Source: Sphingomonadaceae bacterium
Lineage (GTDB): Bacteria > Pseudomonadota > Alphaproteobacteria > Sphingomonadales > Sphingomonadaceae
Direction: 5' to 3'
NCBI GenBank assembly: GCA_024236155.1
Contig: JACKLA010000002.1
Location: forward strand, 1-64,000
Length of the DNA: 64,000 bases
Of this stretch, positions 1 to 8,820 are shown in pieces. The notes beneath the pieces were generated by a model, which had not been told where the DNA came from, did not search any database, and was given only the letters and a program-made list of their open reading frames with translations. The translations under genes were made by a program, and so were the position numbers. How positions within the stretch are numbered: the stretch's first letter is position 1; each line of letters opens with the position of its first letter.

Positions 1-1441
1 TTAGGGCGACGCCTTCACCGGCGAGTGCCTGCGCCTCTTCTTCCGTCATCGCGACATAGACCTTGCCGTCTTCGTCATACCAAGCCGGAATCCGGTGCCC
101 CCACCAAAGCTGGCGAGACACACACCACGGCTGGATATTCTCCATCCAGTTGAAGAAGGTCTTCTCCCAGCTCTTGGGGACGATTTCGACCTCGCCGGAC
201 TTGACCGCCTCGATGGGCTTCTTCGCCAGTTCCTCGGCATTCACATACCACTGGTCGGTCAGCCACGGTTCGATCACCACGCCGCCACGGTCGCCGAAGG
301 GGGTGGCGATCTGGCGCGGTTCGGCGTCGTGCTCGACTTCCTCGCCCTTCTTGGTCTTCGCGACGTGCGGGATGAGGTAGCCCTGTTCCTTGAGCCGCTG
401 CACGACCAGCTCGCGCGCGCCGTCGACACCGTCCCGCTTGAAGCGGTGCAGCCCGATGAATTCCTCCGGCAGCAGTCCGTCCGCCGTCTGGCAGACATTG
501 GCATCGCCATCGAGCATGTTGAGCATGTCCGCAGGCGCAATCCCGGCGCGCTTGCCCACTTCAAAGTCGTTGAAATCGTGCCCCGGCGTGATCTTAACCG
601 CGCCCGAGCCAAGCTCCGGATCGGCATGTTCGTCCGCCACGATGGGGATGCGCCGACCGGTGAGCGGCAGCACGACATGCTTGCCGACCACGCTCTTGTA
701 GCGTTCGTCGGTCGGGTGCACCGCCACCGCCATATCGGCGAGCATGGTTTCGGGGCGGGTCGTCGCGACTTCGATGTAATCGCGGCCCTCCATCCCCGTG
801 GCCGCCAGCGTCACGCCATCGGCCAGCGGGTATTTGAAATGCCAGAAGCTGCCGGGAATGGTCTGCTGCTCGACCTCGAGATCGGAAATTGCGGTGCGCA
901 GCTTGGGGTCCCAGTTCACCAGCCGCTTGTCGCGGTAGATCAGGCCGTCATTGTAAAGGTCGACGAACACCTTGAGCACGGCATTGGAAAAATGCTCGTC
1001 CATGGTGAACTGTTCGCGGCTCCAGTCCATCGAGCAGCCGAGGCGGCGCAGCTGGCGGGTGATCGTCCCGCCGCTTTCCGCCTTCCACTTCCACACGATG
1101 TCGTTGAATTCCTCGCGCGTGTAGTTGGTGCGCTTGTCCTGCCGTTCTTCCAGCTGGCGCTCGACCACCATCTGCGTTGCGATGCCGGCATGGTCGGTGC
1201 CGACCACCCACAGCGCATCCTTGCCGCGCAGTCGTTCGTAACGGATCACGATATCCTGCAGCGTGTTGTCGAGCGCGTGGCCGATATGGAGGCTGCCGGT
1301 CACATTGGGCGGCGGGTTGACGATGGTGAAGGCTTCGGCATCGGGGCGTTCCGGCCGAAACAGGCCGTTTTCCTCCCAATGGGTGTACCATTTCGCCTCG
1401 ATTGCGGCGGGATCGAAAGTCGTGTCGAGTTGCTTGGTCAT
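1..1441 (-). CDS. valS: Valine--tRNA ligase, N-terminal part (truncated by window edge)
   Basis: Class I aminoacyl-tRNA synthetase that charges tRNA-Val with valine in the cytoplasm. About 480 codons are visible on the minus strand, starting at an ATG (MTKQLDTTFDP), with no stop before the window edge. Near residues 43-55 the translation reads PPPNVTGSLHIGH, which is the ValRS form of the class I HIGH motif. The editing-domain sequence TTRPETMLADMAV is also present. The KMSKS loop and the anticodon-binding and coiled-coil C-terminal parts lie outside the window, as expected for a protein of roughly 850-950 residues. It is divergent from the mla operon across about 80 bases. The family assignment is secure; only completeness is unknown. 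Confidence 0.96.
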   Translation of the reverse strand, partial: MTKQLDTTFDPAAIEAKWYTHWEENGLFRPERPDAEAFTIVNPPPNVTGSLHIGHALDNTLQDIVIRYERLRGKDALWVVGTDHAGIATQMVVERQLEERQDKRTNYTREEFNDIVWKWKAESGGTITRQLRRLGCSMDWSREQFTMDEHFSNAVLKVFVDLYNDGLIYRDKRLVNWDPKLRTAISDLEVEQQTIPGSFWHFKYPLADGVTLAATGMEGRDYIEVATTRPETMLADMAVAVHPTDERYKSVVGKHVVLPLTGRRIPIVADEHADPELGSGAVKITPGHDFNDFEVGKRAGIAPADMLNMLDGDANVCQTADGLLPEEFIGLHRFKRDGVDGARELVVQRLKEQGYLIPHVAKTKKGEEVEHDAEPRQIATPFGDRGGVVIEPWLTDQWYVNAEELAKKPIEAVKSGEVEIVPKSWEKTFFNWMENIQPWCVSRQLWWGHRIPAWYDEDGKVYVAMTEEEAQALAGEGVAL

Positions 1442-1520
1442 ATTGCCCGCCCCCTTGCCAGTGCCTTGGACGCGAAGCAATCACTTGTGGCCCGGGCCAT
1501 TTACACGCATAGCTGAGCCA

Positions 1521-2633
1521 ATGAGCGAAGGGGCGGAATTCAGCTTCGATGAAAGCGAAGACGGTGCGGCACGCCTTGTGCTGACCGGCCCGTGGCTCGT
1601 CTCGACCGTCGGCAAGGTGGACAAGGAGCTGCGCGAGCTGGAAGGCCCGGTGGCTGCGCTCGACCTGTCGCATGTCTCTGAAATCGATACCGTCGGCGCA
1701 TGGCTCGCCTGTACGCTGGCCGGTCGGCTTGGGGCAGACATTACCGGTGCAAACGAGCGTGCGGCGCGGTTGCTGAAGGCGGTCGAATCCTCGAGCAACG
1801 AAGTTCAGATCGAGCCGCCGCGCCTGCCGATCCACCTGCGTGTGCCCCAGCAGGTGGGCAAGCGGGTCATTGCAACCGGCCATGGTATCGCAGCGGTGCT
1901 GGGTTTCCTTGGCCAGATCATTCTCGGCTTCGGATCGCTGATCCGCCATCCGGGGCGGTTCCGGGGCAAGGCGCTGGTCCACCAACTCGAACTGGTCGGG
2001 GTCAACGCGCTGCCGATCATCGGCCTGATGAGTTTCCTGATCGGCATTGTCATCGCGCAGCAGGGTGCGGTGCAGCTGGCGCAGTTCGGCGCGGAAACGC
2101 TGACGGTGAACCTTGTCGGGCGGATTACCCTGCGCGAACTGGGCGTGCTGATGACCGCGATCATGGTCGCCGGCCGTTCGGGCAGCGCCTTTGCCGCGCA
2201 GCTCGGCACGATGAAGCTGACCGAAGAGGTCGACGCGATGCGCACCATCGGCATCAGCCCGATAGAGGCGCTGGTCATCCCGCGCATCCTTGCCGCGACT
2301 TTCATGATGCTGGTGCTGGGCTTCTACAGCTCGGTCGTGGCGATCATTGGCGGTGCGGTGGTGGGCGACATGATGCTCGGCATCCCGTTCTGGACCTTCC
2401 TCTCCCGGATACAGGAAGTGGTGCCGGTGCATGATATGTGGGTGGGGCTGATCAAGGCCCCGGTGTTCGGCCTGATCGTCGGGCTGGCAGGCTGTTATCA
2501 CGGGATGCAGGTGGAGGGGAATTCGGAAGAGGTCGGCAAGCGCACGACCATGGCCGTTGTCTCCGCCATCTTTGCGGTGATCGTGCTCGACGCCTTTTTC
2601 GCGGTGTTCTTTACCGAGATCGGGTGGGGCTGA
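1521..2633 (+). CDS. mlaE: MlaE-family lipid ABC transporter permease with N-terminal STAS-like domain
   Basis: Inner-membrane permease of an MCE-type ABC system that moves phospholipids between inner and outer membrane. The first ~100 residues (from MSEGAEFSFDESEDG) form a soluble STAS-like region, including the helix-type stretch DLSHVSEIDTVGAW. The MlaE permease follows at about 130-370, with hydrophobic helices and the family stretch RSGSAFAAQLGTMKLTEEVDA. The fused STAS part probably does the job of the separate MlaB of enterobacteria. I chose the ATG at 1521 because an upstream in-frame extension would read through the valS promoter region. The stop overlaps the mlaF start (TGATG), which implies translational coupling. 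Confidence 0.9.
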   Translation: MSEGAEFSFDESEDGAARLVLTGPWLVSTVGKVDKELRELEGPVAALDLSHVSEIDTVGAWLACTLAGRLGADITGANERAARLLKAVESSSNEVQIEPPRLPIHLRVPQQVGKRVIATGHGIAAVLGFLGQIILGFGSLIRHPGRFRGKALVHQLELVGVNALPIIGLMSFLIGIVIAQQGAVQLAQFGAETLTVNLVGRITLRELGVLMTAIMVAGRSGSAFAAQLGTMKLTEEVDAMRTIGISPIEALVIPRILAATFMMLVLGFYSSVVAIIGGAVVGDMMLGIPFWTFLSRIQEVVPVHDMWVGLIKAPVFGLIVGLAGCYHGMQVEGNSEEVGKRTTMAVVSAIFAVIVLDAFFAVFFTEIGWG

Positions 2634-3475
2634 TGCACGACGATCATCGCGTACCCGCAGATCACGAGCGGTTCCGCGGCGACTATCCGGTCGTTGTCGA
2701 GGGGCTGGTCAACCGTTTCGGCACGCAGACCGTGCACGAACATCTCGACCTCAAGGTCCGGCGGCGCGAAATCCTGGGTGTGGTCGGCGGTTCGGGCACC
2801 GGCAAGTCGGTGCTGATGCGCTCGATCATCGGTCTGCAGCAGCCGACCGAGGGTCATATCGAAGTGTTCAACCGCTCGATCACCGATGCCGAACCGGACG
2901 CCAATATCGGTGTGCGCAACCGCTGGGGGGTGCTGTTCCAGGGCGGCGCGCTGTTCTCCACCCTGACGGTCGGCGAGAATGTCGAAGTGCCGCTGCGCCA
3001 GTTCTACCCCGAGCTTTCGCCTGAGCTGCGCCGCGAGATCGCGCGCTACAAGGTGCTTTTGTCGGGCCTTCCGGAGGAAGCAGCGAACAAATATCCGTCC
3101 GAGCTTTCGGGCGGGATGAAGAAGCGCGCCGGCCTCGCCCGTGCGCTTGCGCTCGATCCCGAATTGCTGTTCCTCGATGAACCGACTGCAGGGCTGGACC
3201 CGATCGGGGCGGACAAGTTCGATCGGCTGACCAAGGAATTGCAGGACACTCTGGGATTGACGGTGTTCCTCATCACCCACGATCTCGATACGCTCTACGC
3301 GATTTGCGACCGGGTGGCGGTGTTGGCCGACAAACGCGTGATTGCGGTCGGCACGATCCCCGAACTGCTCGAAACCGGGCATCCGTGGATCGAGGAATAT
3401 TTCAACGGGCCGCGCGGGCGTGCTGCCCAGGGGACTCAGGCGCGGACTCAGGCGCGCACAGGTGCCGAGAGCTGA
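2633..3475 (+). CDS. mlaF: MlaF-like ATP-binding subunit of lipid transport ABC system
   Basis: Cytoplasmic ATPase that powers the MlaE/MlaD lipid transporter; 280 residues. Walker A is GGSGTGKS at about residues 52-59. The ABC signature LSGGM lies near 158 and is followed by the Walker B segment LLFLDEPTAGLDP. The switch histidine is in FLITHDLDTLYAI. The ATG overlaps the stop of the permease gene. The C-terminal tail (about 20 residues, Ala/Gln/Thr/Arg-rich with repeated TQAR) extends beyond the usual nucleotide-binding domain and looks low-complexity. The next gene, mlaD, begins 43 bases downstream. Confidence 0.92.
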   Translation: MHDDHRVPADHERFRGDYPVVVEGLVNRFGTQTVHEHLDLKVRRREILGVVGGSGTGKSVLMRSIIGLQQPTEGHIEVFNRSITDAEPDANIGVRNRWGVLFQGGALFSTLTVGENVEVPLRQFYPELSPELRREIARYKVLLSGLPEEAANKYPSELSGGMKKRAGLARALALDPELLFLDEPTAGLDPIGADKFDRLTKELQDTLGLTVFLITHDLDTLYAICDRVAVLADKRVIAVGTIPELLETGHPWIEEYFNGPRGRAAQGTQARTQARTGAES

Positions 3476-3518
3476 GGCCGATGGACAAGACGGGTAAACG
3501 GGGGGCATAAGCAAGCCA

Positions 3519-4472
3519 ATGGAAACGCGGGCCAATCATCTGTGGGTGGGGATCGTCACCCTTGCCCTGCTCGCTGCGCTGGCGGCGGGGATCGTGTGGC
3601 TCGCGCAGCTCGGGCGGGGTGAACAGAAGGAATTCGACATCCTGTTCCAGCAGTCGGTTTCCGGTCTTGCCAAGGGCTCCGAAGTCTCCTTCGCGGGCGT
3701 TCCGGTAGGGCAGGTGAGCGAAATTCGCCTTTACGAGAAAGACCCGGATTTCGTCCGCGTGCGGATTGCCGTGCGTGACGATGTGCCGATCCTTGTCGGC
3801 ACCACCGCCACGATCCAGGGGTCTTTCACCGGGGTTTCGACTATCCTGCTCGACGGTGCGCGCAATGGTGCCCCGCCGATCACCTGCGACACCACCGCCT
3901 GCCCCGAAGGCAAGCCGGTGATCCCGCCCAAGGATGGCGGTCTCAATGCGCTGCTGTCCGACGCGCCGCTGCTGCTCGAACGGCTGGCCACGCTGACCGA
4001 ACGGCTGACGCAGCTGCTTGACGATGAAAACCAGGGCGAGATCGCCGGTATCCTGCGCAACACCAACCAGATGACCGAGGAACTGGCCGCCACCGGCCCG
4101 CAAATGCGCGCCACGCTGGCCGAATTGCAGGGCACGCTGTCCGAAGCGAGCCAGGCGCTCGATGCGTTCGAGAAGGTTACCGTTTCGACCGACCAGGTAA
4201 TCAACGAAGAAGGTGCGGCGCTATCCAAGCAGTTGCGCGAGACGCTAAAATCCGCCGACGCTGCGGCTGCATCGCTTTCTGCCACGCTTGAGGATGCCCG
4301 CCCGGCAACCCGCCAGATGGCCGAAAACACTCTGCCCGCCGCCGAAGCGACAATGCAGGAACTGCGCCGCACCAGCCGGGCGCTGCGCCAGGTGACGGAG
4401 CGGATCGAAAGCGACGGGGCAGGGGCGCTGCTCGGTGAGCCGCCGCTGCCGGATTACGAGCCGAAGAAATGA
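3519..4472 (+). CDS. mlaD: MlaD-like MCE-domain substrate-binding protein
   Basis: Periplasmic lipid-binding subunit anchored in the inner membrane; 317 residues. One membrane segment occupies about residues 8-30 (HLWVGIVTLALLAALAAGIV). An MCE domain follows at about 38-115, with the typical GLAKGSEVSFAGVPVGQV and GSFTGVSTILLDG stretches. Residues 140-310 are predicted long alpha-helix with many Ala, Glu, Leu and Thr, as in longer MCE proteins whose helices form a tube or needle. It is the third gene of the operon. The stop region overlaps the ATGATG just before the lipoprotein gene. Confidence 0.9.
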   Translation: METRANHLWVGIVTLALLAALAAGIVWLAQLGRGEQKEFDILFQQSVSGLAKGSEVSFAGVPVGQVSEIRLYEKDPDFVRVRIAVRDDVPILVGTTATIQGSFTGVSTILLDGARNGAPPITCDTTACPEGKPVIPPKDGGLNALLSDAPLLLERLATLTERLTQLLDDENQGEIAGILRNTNQMTEELAATGPQMRATLAELQGTLSEASQALDAFEKVTVSTDQVINEEGAALSKQLRETLKSADAAAASLSATLEDARPATRQMAENTLPAAEATMQELRRTSRALRQVTERIESDGAGALLGEPPLPDYEPKK

Positions 4473-4489
4473 TGCGCGCCGGAGGACCT

Positions 4490-5086
4490 ATGAAACACCG
4501 TATTCTTGCCGCGCCCGCCGTCGTGGCGCTTGCCTTCTCGCTCGCATCATGCGTCAGCTTCGGGGCCGAACCGCCGCCCAGCCTGCTCACACTGACCGCA
4601 ACCAGTGCAGTGCCCGCCGGGGCCGGGGCCACCGGCACGCGCGCATCGGCGCTGGCGGTCTATGAGCCGGCTGTGCCGCAGGAAATCAACGTCACCCGCG
4701 TGCCGGTGCAGGTCGATGCGACGACCATCGCCTATCTGCAGGATGCCGTGTGGGTCGAGAAACCCGCCCGGCTGTTCAAGCGGGTGCTGATGGAAACCGT
4801 CACTGCGCAATCGGGACGGCTGGTTGTCGAGGGCGAGGATCCTTCGCTGCCAGCGGATGCGCGCCTGCGCGGCACGCTGACCCGGTTTGGCTATGATGCG
4901 CAGACATCCTCGGTGATCGTGCAATATGATGCCGTCCGCGATACCAAGGATAGTGAAGTCCGGACGCGCCGGTTCGAAGCGGTGGTGCCGGGCGTCCCGG
5001 CAGAGGCCAATGCCGTAGGCGATGCGCTGAACCAGGCTGCGAACACCGTCGCGGGCGAGGTTGCAGAATGGATCGCGGAGGGCTGA
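4490..5086 (+). CDS. ABC-type transport auxiliary lipoprotein (PqiC-like)
   Basis: Probable outer-membrane lipoprotein partner of the mlaEFD system; 198 residues. The N-terminus MKHRILAAPAVVALAFSLASC is a lipoprotein signal with Cys as the acylated residue. The rest resembles the ABC-type transport auxiliary family (PqiC-like), with RVPVQVDATTIAYLQDAVWVEKPARLFKRVLMET typical of that fold. I chose the third ATG because GGAGGA lies five bases before it and because it gives a clean signal peptide; in-frame ATGs at 4469 and 4472 would add a charged extension. Last gene of the operon, almost touching the convergent ATP12 gene. Confidence 0.8.
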   Translation: MKHRILAAPAVVALAFSLASCVSFGAEPPPSLLTLTATSAVPAGAGATGTRASALAVYEPAVPQEINVTRVPVQVDATTIAYLQDAVWVEKPARLFKRVLMETVTAQSGRLVVEGEDPSLPADARLRGTLTRFGYDAQTSSVIVQYDAVRDTKDSEVRTRRFEAVVPGVPAEANAVGDALNQAANTVAGEVAEWIAEG

Positions 5087-5087
5087 T

Positions 5088-5804
5088 CTAGCCCCGGCGA
5101 GACAGCTTCAAGAATTCAGCAGCCGCCGCAAAATCTTCCGCACGTTTTTTCGTGCGGGCCTCGGCCTCGGCGTCGCGACCCCATTGTTCGGCCTGGAATG
5201 CCTCTTCCAGCTCGGCCAGCGCAAACAGCTCATCGATATCCGCTTCGGGCTCCAATGCGGCAAGGCCCACGCATAGCGATGCCGAGAGAGAGACCAGCGC
5301 GAAGAGCCCTGCCAGAGTGAAGTTATCCAGCGTCGCCAGCCTGATCGCCAGCCTGGCCATGGTGTCGACCGGCTGTGCCCGGTGGATAATGCCGCTGACC
5401 CGCTCGAACCGGAAGCCCTCGCGCGCTTCGACCGCTTTGAGCAGGGGTTCCCATTGCGCTTCCTGCCGCCGGAACATCTCCTCACCCGGTTCGGCGCGAT
5501 AGCATAGCGTATCGGTCTCCCCGAAGCCGAGCAGCTTGGCGATGGTCTCGGTACGCTCATTGCCGACGATATCGATCGCGTAATCGGCATGGTCGCGCAG
5601 GCGGAAGCTCGCGGGATCGATTGTCTCGCCCTGGGCGGCCCATTCGGCCGCTAACGCCTCGGCAAGCGTGCGCGTCGGCACGGTTTGCGGCGCGCGCCTG
5701 GGGGTTTTCACCGGGCGAGTATCGAGCAGTACGTGGAAACCGCCATCGGCTTCGCCAACCGACACGTCCTTGTAAAACCGTTTCACGGTTTCGGACTCCG
5801 CCAT
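5088..5804 (-). CDS. ATP12-family F1-ATPase assembly chaperone
   Basis: 238-residue cytoplasmic protein of the ATP12 family, which in mitochondria binds the F1 alpha subunit during ATP synthase assembly; in alphaproteobacteria the same role is assumed. Visible family segments are RFYKDVSVGE near the N-terminus, LDTRPVKTPRR at about 27-37, LAAEWAAQGETIDP and LGFGETDTLCYRAE. It is the last gene of the minus-strand operon that starts at crcB; its start lies inside the end of the small membrane-protein gene (22-base overlap). Confidence 0.9.
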   Translation of the reverse strand: MAESETVKRFYKDVSVGEADGGFHVLLDTRPVKTPRRAPQTVPTRTLAEALAAEWAAQGETIDPASFRLRDHADYAIDIVGNERTETIAKLLGFGETDTLCYRAEPGEEMFRRQEAQWEPLLKAVEAREGFRFERVSGIIHRAQPVDTMARLAIRLATLDNFTLAGLFALVSLSASLCVGLAALEPEADIDELFALAELEEAFQAEQWGRDAEAEARTKKRAEDFAAAAEFLKLSRRG

Positions 5805-5992
5805 GCGCGTGAGAGGATCTGCGGGACGACGAAGAACTCGACCGCGCCAACCGCCATCAGCGCATAGGCGAACCAGTCGTCGACCGGGATCGTGCCGGTT
5901 GCGCCGAGAATGCCGGCAATGACCATTACCGCGCCGAACAGGCGGTTGAGGGATATCAGGAAGAAGCGCGCCTTGGCCGGATCGTCGCTCAT
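5783..5992 (-). CDS. Small two-helix membrane protein of unknown function
   Basis: 69-residue protein starting MSDDPAKARFFLISLNRLFG. It has two hydrophobic segments at about residues 17-33 and 41-58, so it probably sits in the inner membrane as a hairpin. I do not recognise a characterised family. The reading frame is supported by its place in a chain of coupled genes: its ATG overlaps the HAD phosphatase stop (ATGA), and its own end overlaps the ATP12 start by 22 bases. Confidence 0.75.
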   Translation of the reverse strand: MSDDPAKARFFLISLNRLFGAVMVIAGILGATGTIPVDDWFAYALMAVGAVEFFVVPQILSRAWRSPKP

Positions 5993-6636
5993 TGCATCAA
6001 TTGCTCCAGATGTTCGCAGCTTGTCGCCACCGCCTCGGCGCCTTCGGCCAGAAGTTCCTCGGGCGAATGGTATCCCCAGTCGACCCCGATGGCCCGGACC
6101 CCTGCGGCGCGTGCCATGACGATGTCGAAAGTGGTGTCGCCGATCATCACCGCCTCGTCGGGCGTTGCCCCGGCTTCGATCAGCGCCGCTTCGAGCATGG
6201 CGGGATCGGGTTTGGAGGGGTGGCGGTCTGCGGTCTGGAGGCTGACGAAACGGTCGATCAATCCATGTGCGGCAAGGCAGCTTGTCAGGCCCCGGTCGGA
6301 CTTGCCGGTGGCGACCGCGAGCGACCAGCCTGCGTCGGTCAGCCGTTCGATCAGTTCGGCCATGCCGTCGAACAGCGGTTCTTCCAGCGTGCCATTGATA
6401 CGGCTGGTGCGGAAGGCGTGCTTGTAGGTTTCGAGCGCGATGGCATGCTGGTCCTCGCTCGCATCGGGGGCGAGCATGCGCAGCGCCTGCGGCAGGCTCA
6501 GCCCGACGATCCGGCGGATGGTATGGCGATCGGGTGCAGGCAGGTCGGCAGCAGCGAAGGCCGCTTCCATCGCCTCGCAAATGCTCGCCTGCCCGTCGAC
6601 CAGCGTGCCGTCGCAATCGAATATGGCCAGCTTCAC
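5989..6636 (-). CDS. HAD-family hydrolase, phosphoglycolate-phosphatase-like
   Basis: 215-residue phosphatase of the haloacid dehalogenase superfamily. Motif I is FDCDGTLVD, with the nucleophile Asp and acid/base Asp at about residues 7 and 9. The Lys motif is in ATGKSDRGL, and the acidic motif is IGDTTFDIVMA. A helical cap sits between motif I and the core, as in Gph/PGMB-type enzymes; the substrate cannot be read from sequence. The start is taken as GTG (VKLAIFDCDG), whose first bases overlap the stop of the PaiB-like gene (GTGA). An upstream in-frame start would add a non-HAD arginine-rich extension. Confidence 0.88.
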   Translation of the reverse strand: MKLAIFDCDGTLVDGQASICEAMEAAFAAADLPAPDRHTIRRIVGLSLPQALRMLAPDASEDQHAIALETYKHAFRTSRINGTLEEPLFDGMAELIERLTDAGWSLAVATGKSDRGLTSCLAAHGLIDRFVSLQTADRHPSKPDPAMLEAALIEAGATPDEAVMIGDTTFDIVMARAAGVRAIGVDWGYHSPEELLAEGAEAVATSCEHLEQLMQ

Positions 6637-7232
6637 GGCGCGACCTCGCGCATCAGCGCGGCGAGGGCGTGTGCGCCGCTCGCCTCGTGTTCGCTCGCAA
6701 TGCGTTCGCGTTCGGCAGGCGATTTCTTCTGAGACAATTTGAGCGTAGGGCGCCATTCGCGCACCTCCAGCTCGAACCCTGCAATGGCCCTGACCAGCTT
6801 GCCCCACATCTCGGGCGGTGTCTCTTGCGCACGCCATGGCTCGCCTTCGAGCGCGCCTTCATTGGTGGCGATCAACTCGTGCAGCATCGCGTCGAGCTCT
6901 GCGTCGTCCACTTGCCGGACCGGCCCTTCCATTTCGATTGCGGCATAGTCCCAAGTCGGCACCGTGGCGCGATCATCGTACCAGCGTGGGCTGACATAGG
7001 CGTGCGGCCCGTTGACAACCACCAGTGCGGTGGCCCCATCGAGATGGCGCGTCAGCGCGTTGCCCCGGGCGAGATGGAAACGCAGCCTGCCTGCGCCGTC
7101 TGACAACAGCGCGGTGTGCGCGACACGCGGACCATCCGGCGTTGTCAGGAACACCATGCCGAACCCGGCCTGCGCGATTATCCGTTCGAGCAGCGCCCGG
7201 TCCTCGCTGCGGAAGATCGGGTTGGGGTGCAT
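6633..7232 (-). CDS. PaiB-like FMN-binding protein
   Basis: 199 residues, matching the PaiB / FMN-binding negative transcriptional regulator family with a split-barrel flavin fold. Visible family landmarks are an N-terminal MHPNPIFR, HTALLSDGAGRLRFHLARGN, the strongly conserved YVSPRWYDD, VPTWDYAAIEMEG, and a C-terminal GFELEVREWRPTLKLSQKKS. In Bacillus PaiB affects sporulation and protease genes; no regulatory target can be inferred here, and a flavin-dependent enzymatic role is equally possible. Its ATG overlaps the pseudouridine synthase stop (ATGA). Confidence 0.85.
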   Translation of the reverse strand: MHPNPIFRSEDRALLERIIAQAGFGMVFLTTPDGPRVAHTALLSDGAGRLRFHLARGNALTRHLDGATALVVVNGPHAYVSPRWYDDRATVPTWDYAAIEMEGPVRQVDDAELDAMLHELIATNEGALEGEPWRAQETPPEMWGKLVRAIAGFELEVREWRPTLKLSQKKSPAERERIASEHEASGAHALAALMREVAP

Positions 7233-8416
7233 CAGCGTTTGCCCTTCGGCCCGCCGCGTGCGGGCTTGCCGCCCGATTTCTTGCCGAGCTTTTTCTTCGC
7301 AGGTTGTGCGCCGCGCGCGCGGCGCGGTGCGCGCTGGGCCTTGCGATATTGCTTGGCGTGCTGGCGCGCGGCCTGCTTCTTTTCTGCCGGGCTGCGTTCG
7401 GGCGGGCCCTTTTCCGGCTCGGCATCGCTTGCTGCCGGATCGAAGCCAAGCTGCTCCATGCTGGCAGCGAAATGTTCGGGCAGTTCGGCAGTGACATCCA
7501 GCTTGGCGTCTCCGTCACCCTTCGGCTGGTCGATGATGAGGCGGCGCGCATGGAGGTGCATTTTGCGGCTGATACTGCCGGTCAGGAAGGCATCCTGCCC
7601 GCCATATTTCCCGTCGCCCACGATGGGGTGGCCGATTGCCGACAGATGGACACGCAGCTGGTGGGTGCGCCCGGTCAGTGGCTCCAGCTCGACCCAGCAT
7701 GCCTTTTTGCCTGCGGCCTCAACCACGCGATAGCGCGTTTTCGCCGGCTGGCCGCCTTCCATGTCGACATGCATCTTCTCACCGCCAGTGCCCGGCTGCT
7801 TGGCAAGCGGGGCATCGATCGTGCCTTCCTTCACATCGGGCACGCCAACGACCAGAGCCCAGTAGATCTTCTTGGCCGAACGACCTGAGAACCGCTTGGA
7901 AAACGACGCTGCGCTGCCCGGCGTGCGGGCGATCAGCAGCACGCCGCTGGTATCCTTGTCGAGCCGGTGGACCAGCCGCGGGCGCGGTTGGTCATCCGAA
8001 TGATAGGCATCGAGCAGCCCGTCGACATGCCGGGTGGTCTTGCTGCCGCCTTGCGTCGCCAGACCCGGCGGCTTGTTGAGCACGATCGCGCTTTTCGTCT
8101 GCGTGATGACAATGCTCTCGGCCAGCTCGATTTCCTCGGGCTTCAGCGGGCGGCGCGCCTTGGGCGCCTTGTGCGGAGCCTCGCCACCCGGCGGTACGCG
8201 CAGGACTTGCCCGGCCTGCAAACGATCGTCGGGCTTCGCGCGCCCGCCATCGACCCGGATCTGCCCGGTGCGCGCCCATTTGGAAATCGTCGCAAAGCCG
8301 ATCTGCGGCAGGTTGCGCTTGAACCACCGATCGAGCCTTATGCCGTCGTCATCCTCTCCGATGGTGAACTGGCGTACCTCGTTCGATGCACCGCCATTGC
8401 CGTTTGCGTCGCTCAT
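7232..8416 (-). CDS. RluC/RluD-family pseudouridine synthase
   Basis: 394-residue enzyme that isomerises uridine to pseudouridine in rRNA. An S4 RNA-binding domain covers about residues 15-80. The catalytic domain has the HRLDKDTSG motif with catalytic Asp near residue 153, and GRTHQLRVHL further on. The C-terminal ~50 residues are a Lys/Arg/Ala-rich low-complexity tail (KKKLGKKSGGKP) that may add RNA affinity. The substrate (RluC- or RluD-like) is not resolved by eye. The ATG overlaps the crcB stop (ATGA). Confidence 0.92.
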   Translation of the reverse strand: MSDANGNGGASNEVRQFTIGEDDDGIRLDRWFKRNLPQIGFATISKWARTGQIRVDGGRAKPDDRLQAGQVLRVPPGGEAPHKAPKARRPLKPEEIELAESIVITQTKSAIVLNKPPGLATQGGSKTTRHVDGLLDAYHSDDQPRPRLVHRLDKDTSGVLLIARTPGSAASFSKRFSGRSAKKIYWALVVGVPDVKEGTIDAPLAKQPGTGGEKMHVDMEGGQPAKTRYRVVEAAGKKACWVELEPLTGRTHQLRVHLSAIGHPIVGDGKYGGQDAFLTGSISRKMHLHARRLIIDQPKGDGDAKLDVTAELPEHFAASMEQLGFDPAASDAEPEKGPPERSPAEKKQAARQHAKQYRKAQRAPRRARGAQPAKKKLGKKSGGKPARGGPKGKR

Positions 8417-8820
8417 GCCGCCAGCCTCATCACGATCAGCCCGATATAGAGGCCGGCCAGCCCTGCCAGTACCGAAACCAGCGCATAGGTCATCGCCGAG
8501 GCAATCTGTCCGCGTTCGATCAGCAGCATCATCTCGAGGCTGAAGCTGGAGAAGGTCGTGAACCCGCCCAGCAGGCCGACACCCAGCAGCAGCCGCACTT
8601 GCTCGCCCCCGGTGCCCTGCCGTGCCATCCATCCGGCAAGCAGGCCCATGCACAGGCTGCCCAGCACATTGGCGGTCAGCGTCGCCCAGGGGAAAGTGGT
8701 GATCGTCTTGACGCCCAGCCAATGGGTCATTGCCCGGCCAAGCTGGTAACGCAGCGCAGCGCCAATTGCCCCGCCAAGGGCGACGTTTGCTGTCGCTGCG
8801 AGAGGGGAAAGCGAAGACAT
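8413..8820 (-). CDS. crcB: Fluoride efflux channel CrcB/FluC
   Basis: 135-residue inner-membrane protein with four hydrophobic helices, the size and pattern of dual-topology Fluc fluoride channels. Conserved segments are GAIGAALRYQLGR near the N-terminus, FPWATLTANVLGS, and GGFTTFSSFSLEM with the Phe/Thr/Ser residues that line the fluoride path. First gene of the six-gene minus-strand operon. I found no fluoride riboswitch consensus between it and rpsU, so fluoride control at RNA level is not supported. Confidence 0.93.
   Translation of the reverse strand: MSSLSPLAATANVALGGAIGAALRYQLGRAMTHWLGVKTITTFPWATLTANVLGSLCMGLLAGWMARQGTGGEQVRLLLGVGLLGGFTTFSSFSLEMMLLIERGQIASAMTYALVSVLAGLAGLYIGLIVMRLAA

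Noticed and set aside
1..3. TTA at the window edge as the valS stop codon
   Set aside because: It is out of frame with valS: the frame from the ATG at 1441 runs through positions 2-4 as a Leu codon, and the KMSKS region has not been reached.
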